Below are positions 13,571 to 25,469 of a DNA stretch of 64,000 bases, in pieces. The number at the start of each line of letters is the position of its first letter. Position 1 is the first letter of the stretch. Both the position numbers and the translations under genes were made by a program. This DNA is from Tupaia tana (lineage: Eukaryota; Chordata; Mammalia; Scandentia; Tupaiidae). Under the pieces are notes generated by a model. That model was given only the letters and a program-made list of their open reading frames with translations, did no database searches and was not told the DNA's origin. The stretch spans positions 62,001 through 126,000 of the forward strand of contig JAKSZU010000213.1 in NCBI GenBank assembly GCA_026018925.1, written 5' to 3'.

Positions 13571-13790
13571 GAAGGCCAGAGGGGCTCCCTACCACACTAG
13601 CTTTGCTTGCTGGAGGCTGAATTATGAGTAGAAAATCTTCATTTCTCCTGAGCCCTGAAATATCTAGTTCCCAGTATCCATGTGGAATCTTCTCAGAGAA
13701 TGGCTCAACTCTCCTGCCTGGGAGAAAGGAGCAGAAGGGCTTATTAACAAAACAAAAGATGGACCTGAGAGCCAGAGAGAAATTCTACCT
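13571..13790 (+). repeat. Mixed-sequence body of the monomer
   Basis: About 220 bases of more complex sequence from GAAGGCC to TTCTACCT. It holds most subtype-diagnostic substitutions. It contains the short palindrome TTCTCAGAGAA and a nearby inverted repeat, TCTCC and GGAGA around a 6-base loop. I cannot link it to a known gene, SINE, LTR or tRNA. Confidence 0.8.
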
Positions 13791-13831
13791 TTAAAAAAAT
13801 CGTAGAAAGGAAAAATTACCAAAAAAAAAAT
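13791..13831 (+). repeat. A-rich linker of the monomer
   Basis: TTAAAAAAATCG is followed by an A/G stretch, ATTACC and an A run of about 7 to 13 bases before the next monomer. This is the most variable segment in length and sequence: AATAAAATAAGG, AATTAAAAAGAGG, AAAGAAAAATGAGG and AATATGAGG endings each mark particular subtypes. The single CpG of the consensus (ATCGTA) lies here. Confidence 0.85.
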
Positions 13832-16034
13832 GAGGAGACAGGAGCAGAGAGATACAGAGACCTCAGAGACACAGAGACAGAGACAGAAGGCCAGAGGGGC
13901 TCCCTACCACACTAGCTTTGCTGGCTGGAGGCTGAATTATGAGTAGAAAATCTTCATTTCTCCTGAGCCCTGAAATATCTAGTTCCCAGTATCCATGTGG
14001 AATCTTCTCAGAAAATGGCTCAACTCACCTGCCTGGGAGAAAGGAGCAGAAGGGCGTATTAACAAAACAGAAGATGGAGCTGAGAGCCAGATAGAAATTC
14101 TACCTTTCAGAAAATCGTAAAATGGAAAAATTACCAAAAAAAAATGAGGAGAAAGGAGCAGAGAGAGACAGAGACCTCAGAGACACAGAGACAGAGATAG
14201 AAGGCCACAGGGGCTCCCTACCACACTACCTTTGCTTGCTGGAGGCTGAATTATGAGTAGAAAATCTTCATTTCTCCTGAGCCCTGAAATATCTAGTTCC
14301 CAGTATCCATGTGGAATCTTCTCAGAGAATGGCTCAACTCTCCTGCCTGGCAGAAAGGAGCAGAAGGGCTTATTAACAAAACAAAAGATGGACCTGAGAG
14401 CCAGAGAGAAATTCTACCTTTAAAAATTCATAAAAAGGAAAAATTACCAAAAAAAATGAGGAGACAGGAGCAGAGAGAGACAGAGACCTCAGAGACACAG
14501 AGACAGAGATAGAAGGCAAGAGGGGCTCCCTACCACACTAGCTTTGCTTGCTGGAGGCTGAATTATGAGTAGAAAATCTTCATTTCTCCTGAGCCCTGAA
14601 ATATCTAGTTCCCAGTATACATGTGGAATCTTCTCAGAGAATGGCTCAACTCTCTTGCCTGGGAGAAAGGAGCAAAAGGGCTTATTAACAAAACAAAAGA
14701 TGAAGCTGAGAGCCAGAGAGAAATTCTACCTTTCAAAAAATCGTAAAATGGAAAAAATTACCAAATATATATGAGGAGAAAGGAGCAGAGAGTGACAGAG
14801 ACCTCAGGGACACAGAGACAGAGATAGAAGGACAGAGGGGCTCCCTACCACACTAGCTTTGCTTGCTGGAGGCTGAATTATGAGTAGAAAATCTTCATAT
14901 CTCCTGAGCCCTGAAATATCTAGTTCCCAGTATCCATGTGGAATCTTCTCAGAGAATGGCTCAACTCTCCTGCCTGGGAGAAAGGATCAGAAGGGCTTAT
15001 TAACAAAACAAAAGATGGAGCTGAGAGCCAGAGAGAAATTCTACCTTTAAAAAAATCGTACAAAGGAAAAATTTCCAAAAAAAAAAGGGGAGACAGGAGC
15101 AGAGTGAGACAGAGACTTCACAGACACAGAGACAGAGATAGAAGGCCAGAGGGGCTCCCTACCACTCTAGCTTTGCTTGCTGGAGGCTGAATTATGAGTA
15201 GAAAATCTTCATTTCTCCTGAGCCCTGAAATATCTAGTTCCCAGTATACATGTGTAATCTTCTCAGAGAATGGCTCAACTCTCCTGCCTGGGAGAATGGA
15301 TCAGAAGGGCTTATTAACAAAACAAAAGATGGAGCTGAGAGCCAGAGAGAAATTCTAACTTTAAAAAAATCGTAAAAAGGAAAAATTACCAAAAAAATAA
15401 AATAAGGAGACAGGAGCAGAGAGAGACAGAGACCTCAGAGACACAGAGACAGAGATAGAAGGCCAGAGTGGATCCCTACCACACTAGCTTTGCTTGCTGG
15501 AGACTGAATTATGAGCAGAAAATCTTCATTTCTCCTGAGCCCTGAAATATCTAGTTCCCAGTATCCATGTGGAATCTTCTCAGAGAATGGCTCAACTCTC
15601 CTGCCTGGGAGAAAGGATCAGAAGGGCTTATTAACAAAACAAAAGATGGAGCTGAGAGCCAGAGAGAAATTCTACCTTTAAATAAATCGTAGAAATTAAA
15701 AATTACCAAAAAAAAAATGAGGAGACAGGAGCAGAGAGATACAGAGACCTCAGAGACACAGAGACAGAGACAGAAGGCCAGAGGGGCTCCCTACCACACT
15801 AGCTTTGCTTGCTGGAGGCTGAATTATGAGTAGAAAATCTTCATTTCTCCTGAGCCCAGAAATATCTAGTTCCCAGTATCCATGTGGAATCTTCTCAGAG
15901 AATGGCTCAACTCCCCTGCCTGGGAGAAAGGAGCAGAAGGGCGTATTAACAAAACAGAAGATGGAGCTGAGAGCCAGATAGAAATTCTACCTTTCAGAAA
16001 ATCGTAAAATGGAAAAATTACCAAAAAAAAAAAT

Positions 16035-19000
16035 GAGGAGACAGGAGCAGAGAGAGACAGAGACCTCAGAGACACAGAGACAGAGATAGAAGGCCCGAGG
16101 GGCTCCCTACCACACTAGCTTTGCTTGCTGGAGGCTGAATTATGAGTAGAAAATCTTCATTTCTCCTGAGCCCTGAAATATCTAGTTCCCAGTATCCATG
16201 TGGAATCTTCTCAGAGAATGTCTCAACTCTCTTGCCTGGGAGAAAGGAGCAGAAGGGCTTATTAACAAAACAAAAGATGGAGCTGGGAGCCAGAGAGAAA
16301 TTCTACCTTTAAAAAAATCGTAAAAAGGAAAAATTACCAAAATAAAAAAGAGGAAACAGGAGCAGAGAGAGACAGAGACCTCAGAGACACAGAGACAGAG
16401 ATCGAAGACCAGAGGGGCTCCCTACCACACTAGCTTTGCCTGCTGGAGGCTGAATTATGAGTAGAAAATCTTTCTTTCTCCTGAGCCCTGAAATATATAG
16501 TTCCCAGTATCCATGTGGAATCTTCTCAGAGAATGGCTCAACTCTCCTGCCTGGGAGAAAGGAGCAGAAGGGCTTATTAACAAAAGAAAAGATGGAGCTG
16601 AGAGCCAGAGATAAATTCTACCTTTAAAAAAATCGTAAAATGGAAAAATTACCAAAAAGAAAAATGAGGAGACAGGAGCAGAGAGAGACAGAGACCTCAG
16701 AGACACAGAGACAGAGATAGAAGGCCAGAGGGGCTCCCTACCACACTAGCTTTGCTTGCTGGAGGCTGAATTATGAGTAGAAAATCTTCATTTCTCCTGA
16801 GCCCTGAAATATCTAGTTCCCAGTATCCATGTGGAAACTTCTCAGAGAATGGCTCAACTCTCCTGCCTGACAGAAAGGAGCAGAAGGGCTTATTAACAAA
16901 ACAAAAGATGGAGCTGAGAGCCAGAGAGAAATTCTACCTTTAAAAAAATCGTAAAAAAGAAAAATTACCAAAAATTAAAATGAGGAGACAGGAGCAGAGA
17001 GAGACAGAGACCTCAGAGACACAGAGACAGAGACAAAAGGCCAGAGGCGCTCCCTACCACACTAGGTTTGCTTGCTGGAGGCTGAATTCTGAGTAGAAAA
17101 TCTTCATTTCTCCTGAGCCCTGAAATATCTAGTTCCCAGTATCCATGTGGAATCTTCTCAGAGAATGGCTCAACTCTCCTGCCTGGGAGAAAGGAGCAGA
17201 AGGGCTTATTAACAAAACAAAAGATGGAGCTGAGAGCCAGAGAGAAATTATACCTTTAAAAAAATCGTATAAAGGAAAAATTACCAAAAAAAATGAGGAG
17301 ACTGGAGCAGGGAGAGACAGAGACCTCAGAGACACAGAGACAGAGATAGAAGGCCAGAGGGGCTCCCTACCACACTAGCTTTGCATGCTGGAAGCTGAAT
17401 TATGAGTAGAAAATCTTCATTTCTCCTGAGCCCTGAAATATCTAGTTCCCAGTATCCATGTGGAATCTTCTCAGAGAATGGCTCAACTCTCCTGCCTGGT
17501 AGAAAGGAGCAGAAGGGCTTATTAACAAAACAAAAGATGGACCTGAGAGCCAGAGAGAAATTCTACATTTAAAAATTCATAAAAAGGAAAAATTACCAAA
17601 AAAAAAATGAGGAGACAGGAGCAGAGAGAGACAGAGACCTCAGAGACACAGAGACAGAGATAGAAGGCAAGAGGGGCTCCTACCACACTAGCTTTGCTTG
17701 CTGGCGGCTGAATTATGAGTAGAAAATCTTCATTTCTCCTGAGCCCTGAAATATCTAGTTCCCAGTATACATGTGGAATCTTCTCAGAGAATGGCTCAAC
17801 TCTCTTGCCTGGGAGAAAGGAGCAAAAGGGCTTATTAACAAAACAAAAGATGAAGCTGAGAGCCAGAGAGAAATTCTACCTTTAAAAAAATCTTAAAAAG
17901 GAAAAATTACCAAAAAATAATGAGGAGACAGGAGCAGAGAGATACAGAGACCTCAGGGAAACAGAGACAGAGATAGAAGGCCAGAGGGGCTCCCTACCAC
18001 ACTAGCTTTGCTTGCTGGAGGCTGAATTATGAGTAGAAAATCTTCATTTCTCCTGAGCCCTGAAATATCTAGTTCCTAGTATCCATGTGGAATCTTCTCA
18101 GAGAATGGCTCAACTCTCCTGCCTGGGAGAAAGAGCAGAAGGGCTTATTAACAAAACAAAAGATGGAGCTGAGATCTAGAGAGAAATTCTACCTTTAAAA
18201 AAATCGTACAAAGGAAAAATTACCAAAAAAAAAAGAGGAGACAGGAGCAGAGTGAGACAGAGACTTCAGAGACACAGAGACAGAGATAGAAGGCCAGAGG
18301 GGCTCCCTAACACTCTAGCTTTGCTTGCTGGAGGCTGAATTATGAGTAGAAAATCTTCATTTCTCCTGAGCCCTGAAATATCTAGTTCCCAGTATCCATG
18401 TGGAATCTTTTCGGAGAATGGCTCAACTCTCCTGCCTGGCAGAAAGGAGCAGAAGGGCTTATTAACAAAACAAAAGATGGAGCTGAGAGCCAGAGAGAAA
18501 TTCTACCTTTAAAAAAATCGTAAAAAGGAACAATTACCAAAAATTAAAACGAGGAGACAGGAGCAGAGAGAGACAGAGACCTCAGAGACACAGAGACAGA
18601 GATAGAAGGTCAGAGGGGCTCTCTATCACACAAGGTTTGCTTGCTGGAGGCTGTATTCTGAGTAGAAAATCTTCATTTCTCCTGAGCCCTGAAATATCTA
18701 GTTCCCAGTATCCATGTGGAATCTTCTCAGAGAATGGCTCAACTCTCCTGCATGGGAGAAAGGAGCAGAAGGGCTTATTAACAAAACAAAAGATGGAGCT
18801 GAGAGCCAGAGAAAAATTGTACCTTTAAAAAACCGTAAAATGGAAAAATTACCAAAAAAAAATGAGGAGACAGGAGCAGAGAAAGACAGAGACCTCAGAG
18901 ACAGAGAGACAGAGATAGAAGGCCAGAGGGGCTCCCTACCACACTAGCTTTGCTTGCTGGAGGCTGAATTATGAGTAGAAAGTCTTCCTTTCTCCTGAGC

Positions 19001-22000
19001 TCTAAAATATCTAGTTCCCAGTATCACTGTGGAATCTTCTCAGAGAATGGCTCAACTCTCCTGCCTGGGAGAAAGGAGCAGAAGGGCTTATTAACAAAAC
19101 AAAAGATGGAGCTGAGAGCCAGAGAGAAATTCTACCTTTAAAAAATCGTAAAATTGAAAAATTACCAAAAAAAAATGAGGAGACAGGAACAGAGAGAGAC
19201 AGAGACCTCAGAGACAGAGAGACAGAGATAGAAGGCCAGAGGGGCTCACTACCACACTAGCTTTGCTTGCTGGAGGCTGAATTATCAGTAGAAAGTCTTC
19301 CTTTCTCCTGAGCCCTGAAATATCTAGTTCCCAGTATCCATGTGGAATCTTCTCAGAGAATGGCTCAACTCTCCTGCCTGGCAGAAAGGAGCAGAAGGGC
19401 TTATTAACAAAACAAAAGATGGACCTGAGAGCCAGAGAGAAATTCTACCTTTAAAAATTCATAAAAAGGAAAAATTACCAAAAAAATATGAGGAGACAGG
19501 AGCAGAGAGAGACAGAGACCTCAGAGACACAGAGACAGAGATAGAAGGCAAGAGGGGCTCCCTACCACACTAGCTTTGCTTGCTGGAGGCTGAATTATGA
19601 GTACAAAATCTTCATTTCTCCTGAGCCCTGAAATATCTAGTTCCCAGTATACATGTGGAACCTTCTCAGAGAATGGCTCAACTCTCTTGCCTGGGAGAAA
19701 GGAGCAAAAGGGCTTATTAACAAAACAAAAGATGAAGCTGAGAGCCAGAGAGAAATTCTACCTTTAAAAAAATCGTAAAAAGGAAAAATTACCAAAAAAA
19801 AATGAGGAGAGAGGAGCAGAGAGATACAGAGACCTCAGGGACACCGAGACAGAGATAGTAGGCCAGAGGGGCTCCCTACCACACTAGCTTTGCTTGCTGG
19901 AGGCTGAATTCTGAGTAGAAAATCTTCATTTCTCCTGAGCCCTGAAATATCTAGTTCCCAGTATCCATGTGGAATCTTCTCAGAGAATGGCTCAACTCTC
20001 CTGCCTGGGAGAAAGAGCAGAAGGGCTTATTAACAAAACAAAATATGGAGCTGAGGTCTAGAGAGAAATTCTACCTTTAAAAAAATCGTAAAAAGAAAAA
20101 ATTACCAAAAAAAATGAGGAGACAGGAGCAGAGTGAGATAGAGACTTCAGAGACACAGAGACAGAGATAGAAGGCCAGAGGGCCTCCCGACCACTCTAGC
20201 TTTGCTTGCTGGAGGCTGAATTGTGAGTAGAAAATCTTCATTTCTCCTGAGCCCTGAAATATCTAGATCCCAGTATCCATGTGTAATCTTCTCAGAGAAT
20301 GGCTCAACTCTCCTGCCTGGGAGAATGGATCAGAAGGGCTTATTAACAAAACAAAAGATGGAGCTGAGAGCCAGAGAGAAATTCTACCTTTAAAAAAATC
20401 GTAAAGAGGAAACATTACCAATAAAATAAAATAAGGAGACAGGAGCAGAGAGAGACAGAGACCTCAGAGACACAGAGACAGGGATAGAAGGCCAGAGGGG
20501 CTCCCTACCACACTAGCTTTGCTTGCTGGAGGCTGAATTATGAGTAGAAAATCTTCATTTCTCCTGAGCCCTGAAATATCTAGTTCCCAGTATCCATGTG
20601 GAATCTTCTCAGAGAATGGCTCAACTCTCCTGCCTGGGAGAAAGGAGCAGAAGGGCTTATTAACAAAACAAAAGATGGACCTGAGAGCCAGAGAGAAATT
20701 CTACCTTTAAAAAAATCGTAGAAAGGAAAAATTACCAAAAAAAAAATGAGGAGACAGGAGCAGAGAGAGACAGAGACCTCAGAGACACAGAGACAGAGAT
20801 AGAAGGCAAGAGGGGCTCCCTACCACACTAGCTTTGCTTGCTGGAGGCTGAATTATGAGTAGAAAATCTTCATTTCTCCTGAGCCCTGAAATATCTAGTT
20901 CCCAGTATACATGTGGAATCTTCTCAGAGAATGGCTCAACTCTCTTGCCTGGGAGAAAGGAGCAAAAGGGCTTATTAACAAAACAAAAGATGAAGCTGAG
21001 AGCCAGAGAGAAATTCTACCTTTAAAAAAATCGTAAAATGGAAAAATTACCAAAAAAATATGAGGAGAAAGGAGCAGAGAGTGACAGAGACCTCAGGGAC
21101 ACAGAGACAGAGATAGAAGGCCAGAGGGGCTCCCTACCACACTAGCTTTGCTTGCTGGAGGCTGAATTATGAGTAGAAAATCTTCATTTCTCCTGAGCCC
21201 TGAAATATCTAGTTCCCAGTATCCATGTGGAATCTTCTCAGAGAATGGCTCAACTCTCCTGCCTGGGAGAAAGAGCAGAAGGGCTTATTAACAAAACAAA
21301 AGATGGAGCTGAGATCTAGAGAGAAATTCTACCTTTAAAAAAATCGTACAAAGGAAAAATTTCCAAAAAAAATGAGGAGACAGGAGCAGAGTGAGACAGA
21401 GACTTCAGAGACACAGAGACAGAGATAGAAGGCCAGAGGGGCTCCCTACCACTCTAGCTTTGCTTGCTGGAGGCTGAATTATGAGTAGAAAATCTTCATT
21501 TCTCCTGAGCCCTGAAATATCTAGTTCCCAGTATACATGTGTAATCTTCTCAGAGAATGGCTCAACTCTCCTGCCTGGGAGAATGGATCAGAAGGGCTTA
21601 TTAACAAAACAAAAGATGGAGCTGAGAGCCAGAGAGAAATTCTACCTTTAAAAAAATCGTAAAAAGGAAAAATTACCAAAAAAATAAAATAAGGAGACAG
21701 GAGCAGAGAGAGACAGAGACCTCAGAGACACAGAGACAGAGATAGAAGGCCAGAGTGGCTCCCTACCACACTAGCTTTGCTTGCTGGAGACTGAATTATG
21801 AGCAGAAAATCTTCATTTCTCCTGAGCCCTGAAATATCTAGTTCCCAGTATCCATGTGGAATCTTCTCAGAGAATGGCTCAACTCTCCTGCCTGGGAGAA
21901 AGGATCAGAAGGGCTTATTAACAAAACAAAAGATGGAGCTGAGAGCCAGAGAGAAATTCTACCTTTAAAAAAATCGTAGAAAGTAAAAATTACCAAAAAA

Positions 22001-22004
22001 AAAT
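16035..22004 (+). repeat. 19 monomers from p1, variant of the preceding unit
   Basis: The unit starts p1, p2, p3, p4/p19 hybrid and GCATGCTGGAAGC unit, like 10685-12258, then takes a different path. Units at 17609 to 18863 resemble those at 6279, 6593, 9424 and 9740. Units from 19490 to 20432 resemble 12259-13200. The p13-like unit and two further monomers present at 13201-14457 are partly missing. With the p33-like monomer at 22005 the interval between p1 landmarks is 20 monomers (6288 bp). Confidence 0.7.
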
Positions 22005-24210
22005 GAGGAGACAGGAGCAGAGAGATACAGAGACCTCAGAGACACAGAGACAGAGACAGAAGGCCAGAGGGGCTCCCTACCACACTAGCTTTGCTTGCTG
22101 GAGGCTGAATTATGAGTAGAAAATCTTCATTTCTCCTGAGCCCTGAAATATATAGTTCCCAGTATCCATGTGGAATCTTCTCAGAGAATGGCTCAACTCA
22201 CCTGCCTGGGAGAAAGGAGCAGAAGGGCGTATTAACAAAACAGAAGATGGAGCTGAGAGCCAGATAGAAATTCTACCTTTCAGAAAATCGTAAAATGGAA
22301 AAATTACCAAAAAAAAAAAAATGAGGAGACCGAAGCAGAGAGAGACAGAGACCTCAGAGACACAGAGACAGAGATAGAAGGCCCGAGGGGCTCCCTACCA
22401 CACTAGCTTTGCTTGCTGGAGGCTGAATTATGAGTAGAAAATCTTCATTTCTCCTGAGCCCTGAAATATCTAGTTCCCAGTATCCATGTGGAATCTTCTC
22501 AGAGAATGTCTCAACTCTCTTGCCTGGGAGAAAGGAGCAGAAGGGCTTATTAACAAAACAAAAGATGGAGCTGGGAGCCAGAGAGAAATTCTACCTTTAA
22601 AAAAATCGTAAAAAGGAAAAATTACCAAAATAAAAAAGAGGAAACAGGAGCAGAGAGAGACAGAGACCTCAGAGACACAGAGACAGAGATCGAAGGCCAG
22701 AGGGGCTCCCTACCACACTAGCTTTGCCTGCTGGAGGCTGAATTATGAGTAGAAAATCTTTCTTTCTCCTGAGCCCTGAAATATATAGTTCCCAGTATCC
22801 ATGTGGAATCTTCTCAGAGAATGGCTCAACTCTCCTGCCTGGGAGAAAGGAGCAGAAGGGCTTATTAACAAAAGAAAAGATGGAGCTGAGAGCCAGAGAG
22901 AAATTCTACCTTTAAAAAAATCGTAAAATGGAAAAATTACCAAAAAGAAAAATGAGGAGACAGGAGCAGAGAGAGACAGAGACCTCAGAGACACAGAGAC
23001 AGAGATAGAAGGCCAGAGGGGCTCCCTACCACACTAGCTTTGCTTGCTGGAGGCTGAATTATGAGTAGAAAATCTTCATTTCTCCTGAGCCCTGAAATAT
23101 CTAGTTCCCAGTATCCATGTGGAAACTTCTCAGAGAATGGCTCAACTCTCCTGCCTGACAGAAAGGAGCAGAAGGGCTTATTAACAAAACAAAAGATGGA
23201 GCTGAGAGCCAGAGAGAAATTCTACCTTTAAAAAAATCGTAAAAAAGAAAAATTACCAAAAATTAAAATGAGGAGACAGGAGCAGAGAGAGACAGAGACC
23301 TCAGAGACACAGAGACAGAGACAAAAGGCCAGAGGCGCTCCCTACCACACTAGGTTTGCTTGCTGGAGGCTGAATTCTGAGTAGAAAATCTTCATTTCTC
23401 CTGAGCCCTGAAATATCTAGTTCCCAGTATCCATGTGGAATCTTCTCAGAGAATGGCTCAACTCTCCTGCCTGGGAGAAAGGAGCAGAAGGGCTTATTAA
23501 CAAAACAAAAGATGGAGCTGAGAGCCAGAGAGTAATTCTACCTTTAAAGAAATCGTAAAAAGGAAAAATTACAAAAAAAAATGAGGAGAAAGGAGCAGGG
23601 AGAGACAGAGACCTCAGAGACACAGAGACAGAGATAGAAGGCAAGGGGGGCTCCCTACCACACTAGCTTTGATTGCTGGAGGCTGAATTATGAGTAGAAA
23701 ATCTTCATTTCTCTGGGGCCCTGAAATATCTATTTCCCAGTTTCCATGTGGAATCTTCTCAGAGAATGGCTCAACTCACCGGCCTGGGAGAAAGGAGCAG
23801 AAGGGCTTATTAACAAAACAGAAGATGGAGCTGAGAGCCAGATAGAAATTCTACCTTTCAAAAAATCGTAAAATGGAAAAATTACCAAAAAAATATGAGG
23901 AGAAAGGTGCAGAGAGAGACAGAGACCTCAGAGACACAGAGACAGAGATAGAAGGCCAGAGGGGCTCCCTACCACACTAGCTTTGCTTGCTGGAGGCTGT
24001 ACTATGAGTAGAAAATCTTCATTTCTCCTGAGACCTGAAATATCTAGTTCCCAGTATCCATGTGGAATCTTCTCAGAGAATGGCTCAACTCTCCTGCCTG
24101 GCAGAAAGGAGCACAAGGGCTTATTAACAAAACAAAAGATGGATCTGAGAGCCAGAGAGAAATTCTACCTTTAAAAATTAATAAAAAGGAAAAATTACCA
24201 AAAAAAAAAT

Positions 24211-24524
24211 GAGGAGACAGGAGCAGAGAGAGACAGAGACCTCAGAGACACAGAGACAGAGATAGAAGGCAAGAGGGGCTCCCTACCACACTAGCTTTGC
24301 TTGCTGGAGGCTGAATTATGAGTAGAAAATCTTCATTTCTCCTGAGCCCTGAAATATCTAGTTCCCAGTATCCATGTGGAATCTTCTCAGAGAATGGCTC
24401 AACTCACCTGCCTGGGAGAAAGGAGCAGAAGGGCGTATTAACAAAACAGAAGATGGAGCTGAGAGCCAGATAGAAATTCTACCTTTCAGAAAATCGTAAA
24501 ATGGAAAAATTACCAAAAAAAAAT
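24211..24524 (+). repeat. Hybrid monomer, p7 head and p25 (p8-type) tail, first copy
   Basis: The head has GGCAAGAGGGGC as in p7. The tail has AACTCACCTG, GGGCGTATT and CAGAAAATCG as in p8/p25. It is followed by a p26-type unit (GAGAAAAGAGCAG, GAAGGTCAG), not p9. Relative to the 33-mer this joins p7 to p25, removing 18 monomers. An identical hybrid is at 27676. Confidence 0.7.
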
Positions 24525-25155
24525 GAGGAGAAAAGAGCAGAGAGAGACAGAGACCTCAGAGACACAGAGACAGAGATAGAAGGTCAGAGGGGCTCCCAAC
24601 CACACTAGCTTTGCTTGCTGGAGGCTGAATTATGAGTAGAAAATCTTCATTTCGCTTCTGCCCTGAAATGTCTAGTTCCCAGTATCAATGTGGGATCTTC
24701 TCAGAGAATGGCTCCACTCTCCTGCCTGGGAGAAAGGAGCAGAAGGGCTTATTAACAAAACAGAAGATGGAGCTGAGAGCCAGATAGAAATTCTACCTTT
24801 CAAAAAATCGTAAAATGAAAAAATTACCAAAAAAAAAATGAGGAGACAGGAGCAGAGAGAGACAGAGACCTCAGAGACACAGAGACAGAGACAGAAGGCC
24901 AGAGGGGCTCCCTACCACACTAGCTTTGCTTGCTGGAGGCTGAATTATGAGTAGAAAATCTTCATTTCTCCTGAGCCCTGAAATATCTAGTTCCCAGTAT
25001 CCATGTGGAATCTTCTCAGAGAATGTCTCAACTCTCCTGCCTGGCAGAAAGGAGCACAAGGGCTTATTAACAAAACAAAAGATGGACCTGAGAGCCAGAG
25101 AGAAATTCTACCTTTAAAAAAATCGTAAAAAGGAACAATTACCAAAAATTAAAAA

Positions 25156-25469
25156 GAGGAGACAGGAGCAGAGAGAGACAGAGACCTCAGAGACACAGAG
25201 ACAGAGATAGAAGGCCAGAGGGGCTCTCTATCACACTAGGTTTGCTTGCTGGAGGCTGAATTCTGAGTAGAAAATCTTCATTTCTCCTGAGCCCTGAAAT
25301 ATCTAGTTCCCAGTATCCATGTGGAATCTTCTCAGAGAATGGCTCAACTCTCCTGCCTGGGAGAAAGGATCAGAAGGGCTTATTAACAAAACAAAAGATG
25401 GAGCTGAGAGCCAGAGAGAAATTCTACCTTTAAAAAAATCGTAGAAAGTAAAAATTACCAAAAAAAAAT
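25156..25469 (+). repeat. Chimeric junction monomer of the 11-mer duplication
   Basis: The head carries p28 markers: CTCTCTATCAC, AGGTTTGC and GAATTCTGAG. The tail carries the markers of the monomer at 21691: CCTGGGAG, GGATCAG and GTAGAAAGTAAAA. The switch lies between about 25271 and 25355, inside sequence shared by both parents. This is what one unequal crossover between misaligned monomers would leave. Confidence 0.85.

Larger units (their letters stand above)
13517..13831 (+). repeat. Representative clean monomer (315 bp)
   Basis: This copy lies in the region with few indels and shows the usual layout: purine-rich block, then body, then A-rich linker. Markers along the body are GGCCAGAGGGGCTCCC, CTAGCTTTGCTTGCTGG, GAATTATGAGTAG, CCCTGAAATATCTAG, TTCTCAGAGAATGG, GGCTTATTAACAAAAC and GAGAGCCAGAGAG. 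It carries the GATGGACC and GTAGAAAGG variants, so it is a typical member rather than the exact consensus. Confidence 0.9.
10685..16034 (+). repeat. 17-monomer unit, p1 to next p1 (5350 bp)
   Basis: The unit starts with the p1 landmark GGCCCGAGG (near 10743), runs through p2 and p3 and ends with a p33-like monomer at 15719. The following unit at 16035 begins with the same series, so the p2 region at 11000 and 16350 is exactly 5350 bp apart and nearly identical. Monomer starts are 10685, 11000, 11316, 11632, 11945, 12259, 12572, 12884, 13201, 13517, 13832, 14146, 14458, 14773, about 15087, 15404 and 15719. Confidence 0.8.
22005..25469 (+). repeat. 11-monomer tandem duplication, copy 1 (3465 bp)
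   Basis: Order: p33-like, p1, p2, p3, p4, p5, p6, p7/p25 hybrid, p26, p27, then a chimeric junction monomer. Copy 2 follows immediately with the same series, and corresponding points are 3465 bp apart (for example 22638 and 26103). The copies differ by only a few substitutions and A-run lengths that I could see, such as ATATATAG near 22150 against ATATCTAG and GAGACCTG near 24030 against GAGCCCTG. Confidence 0.88.

Noticed and set aside
13571-13600. CTCF-like site at GGCCAGAGGGGCTCCC
   Set aside because: It resembles the CTCF core only if two positions are gapped, which the factor does not tolerate. Too weak to call.
13517-13831. CENP-B box, to argue for a centromere
   Set aside because: The box needs TTCG and CGGG with set spacing; the monomer has usually one CpG and no such pair. 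Centromere identity stays open.
13517-13831. Retroviral LTR or SINE origin of the monomer
   Set aside because: The minus strand has an AATAAG-like element and pyrimidine tracts, but there are no TG...CA ends, primer-binding site, target-site duplications, or Pol III A and B boxes that I can support.
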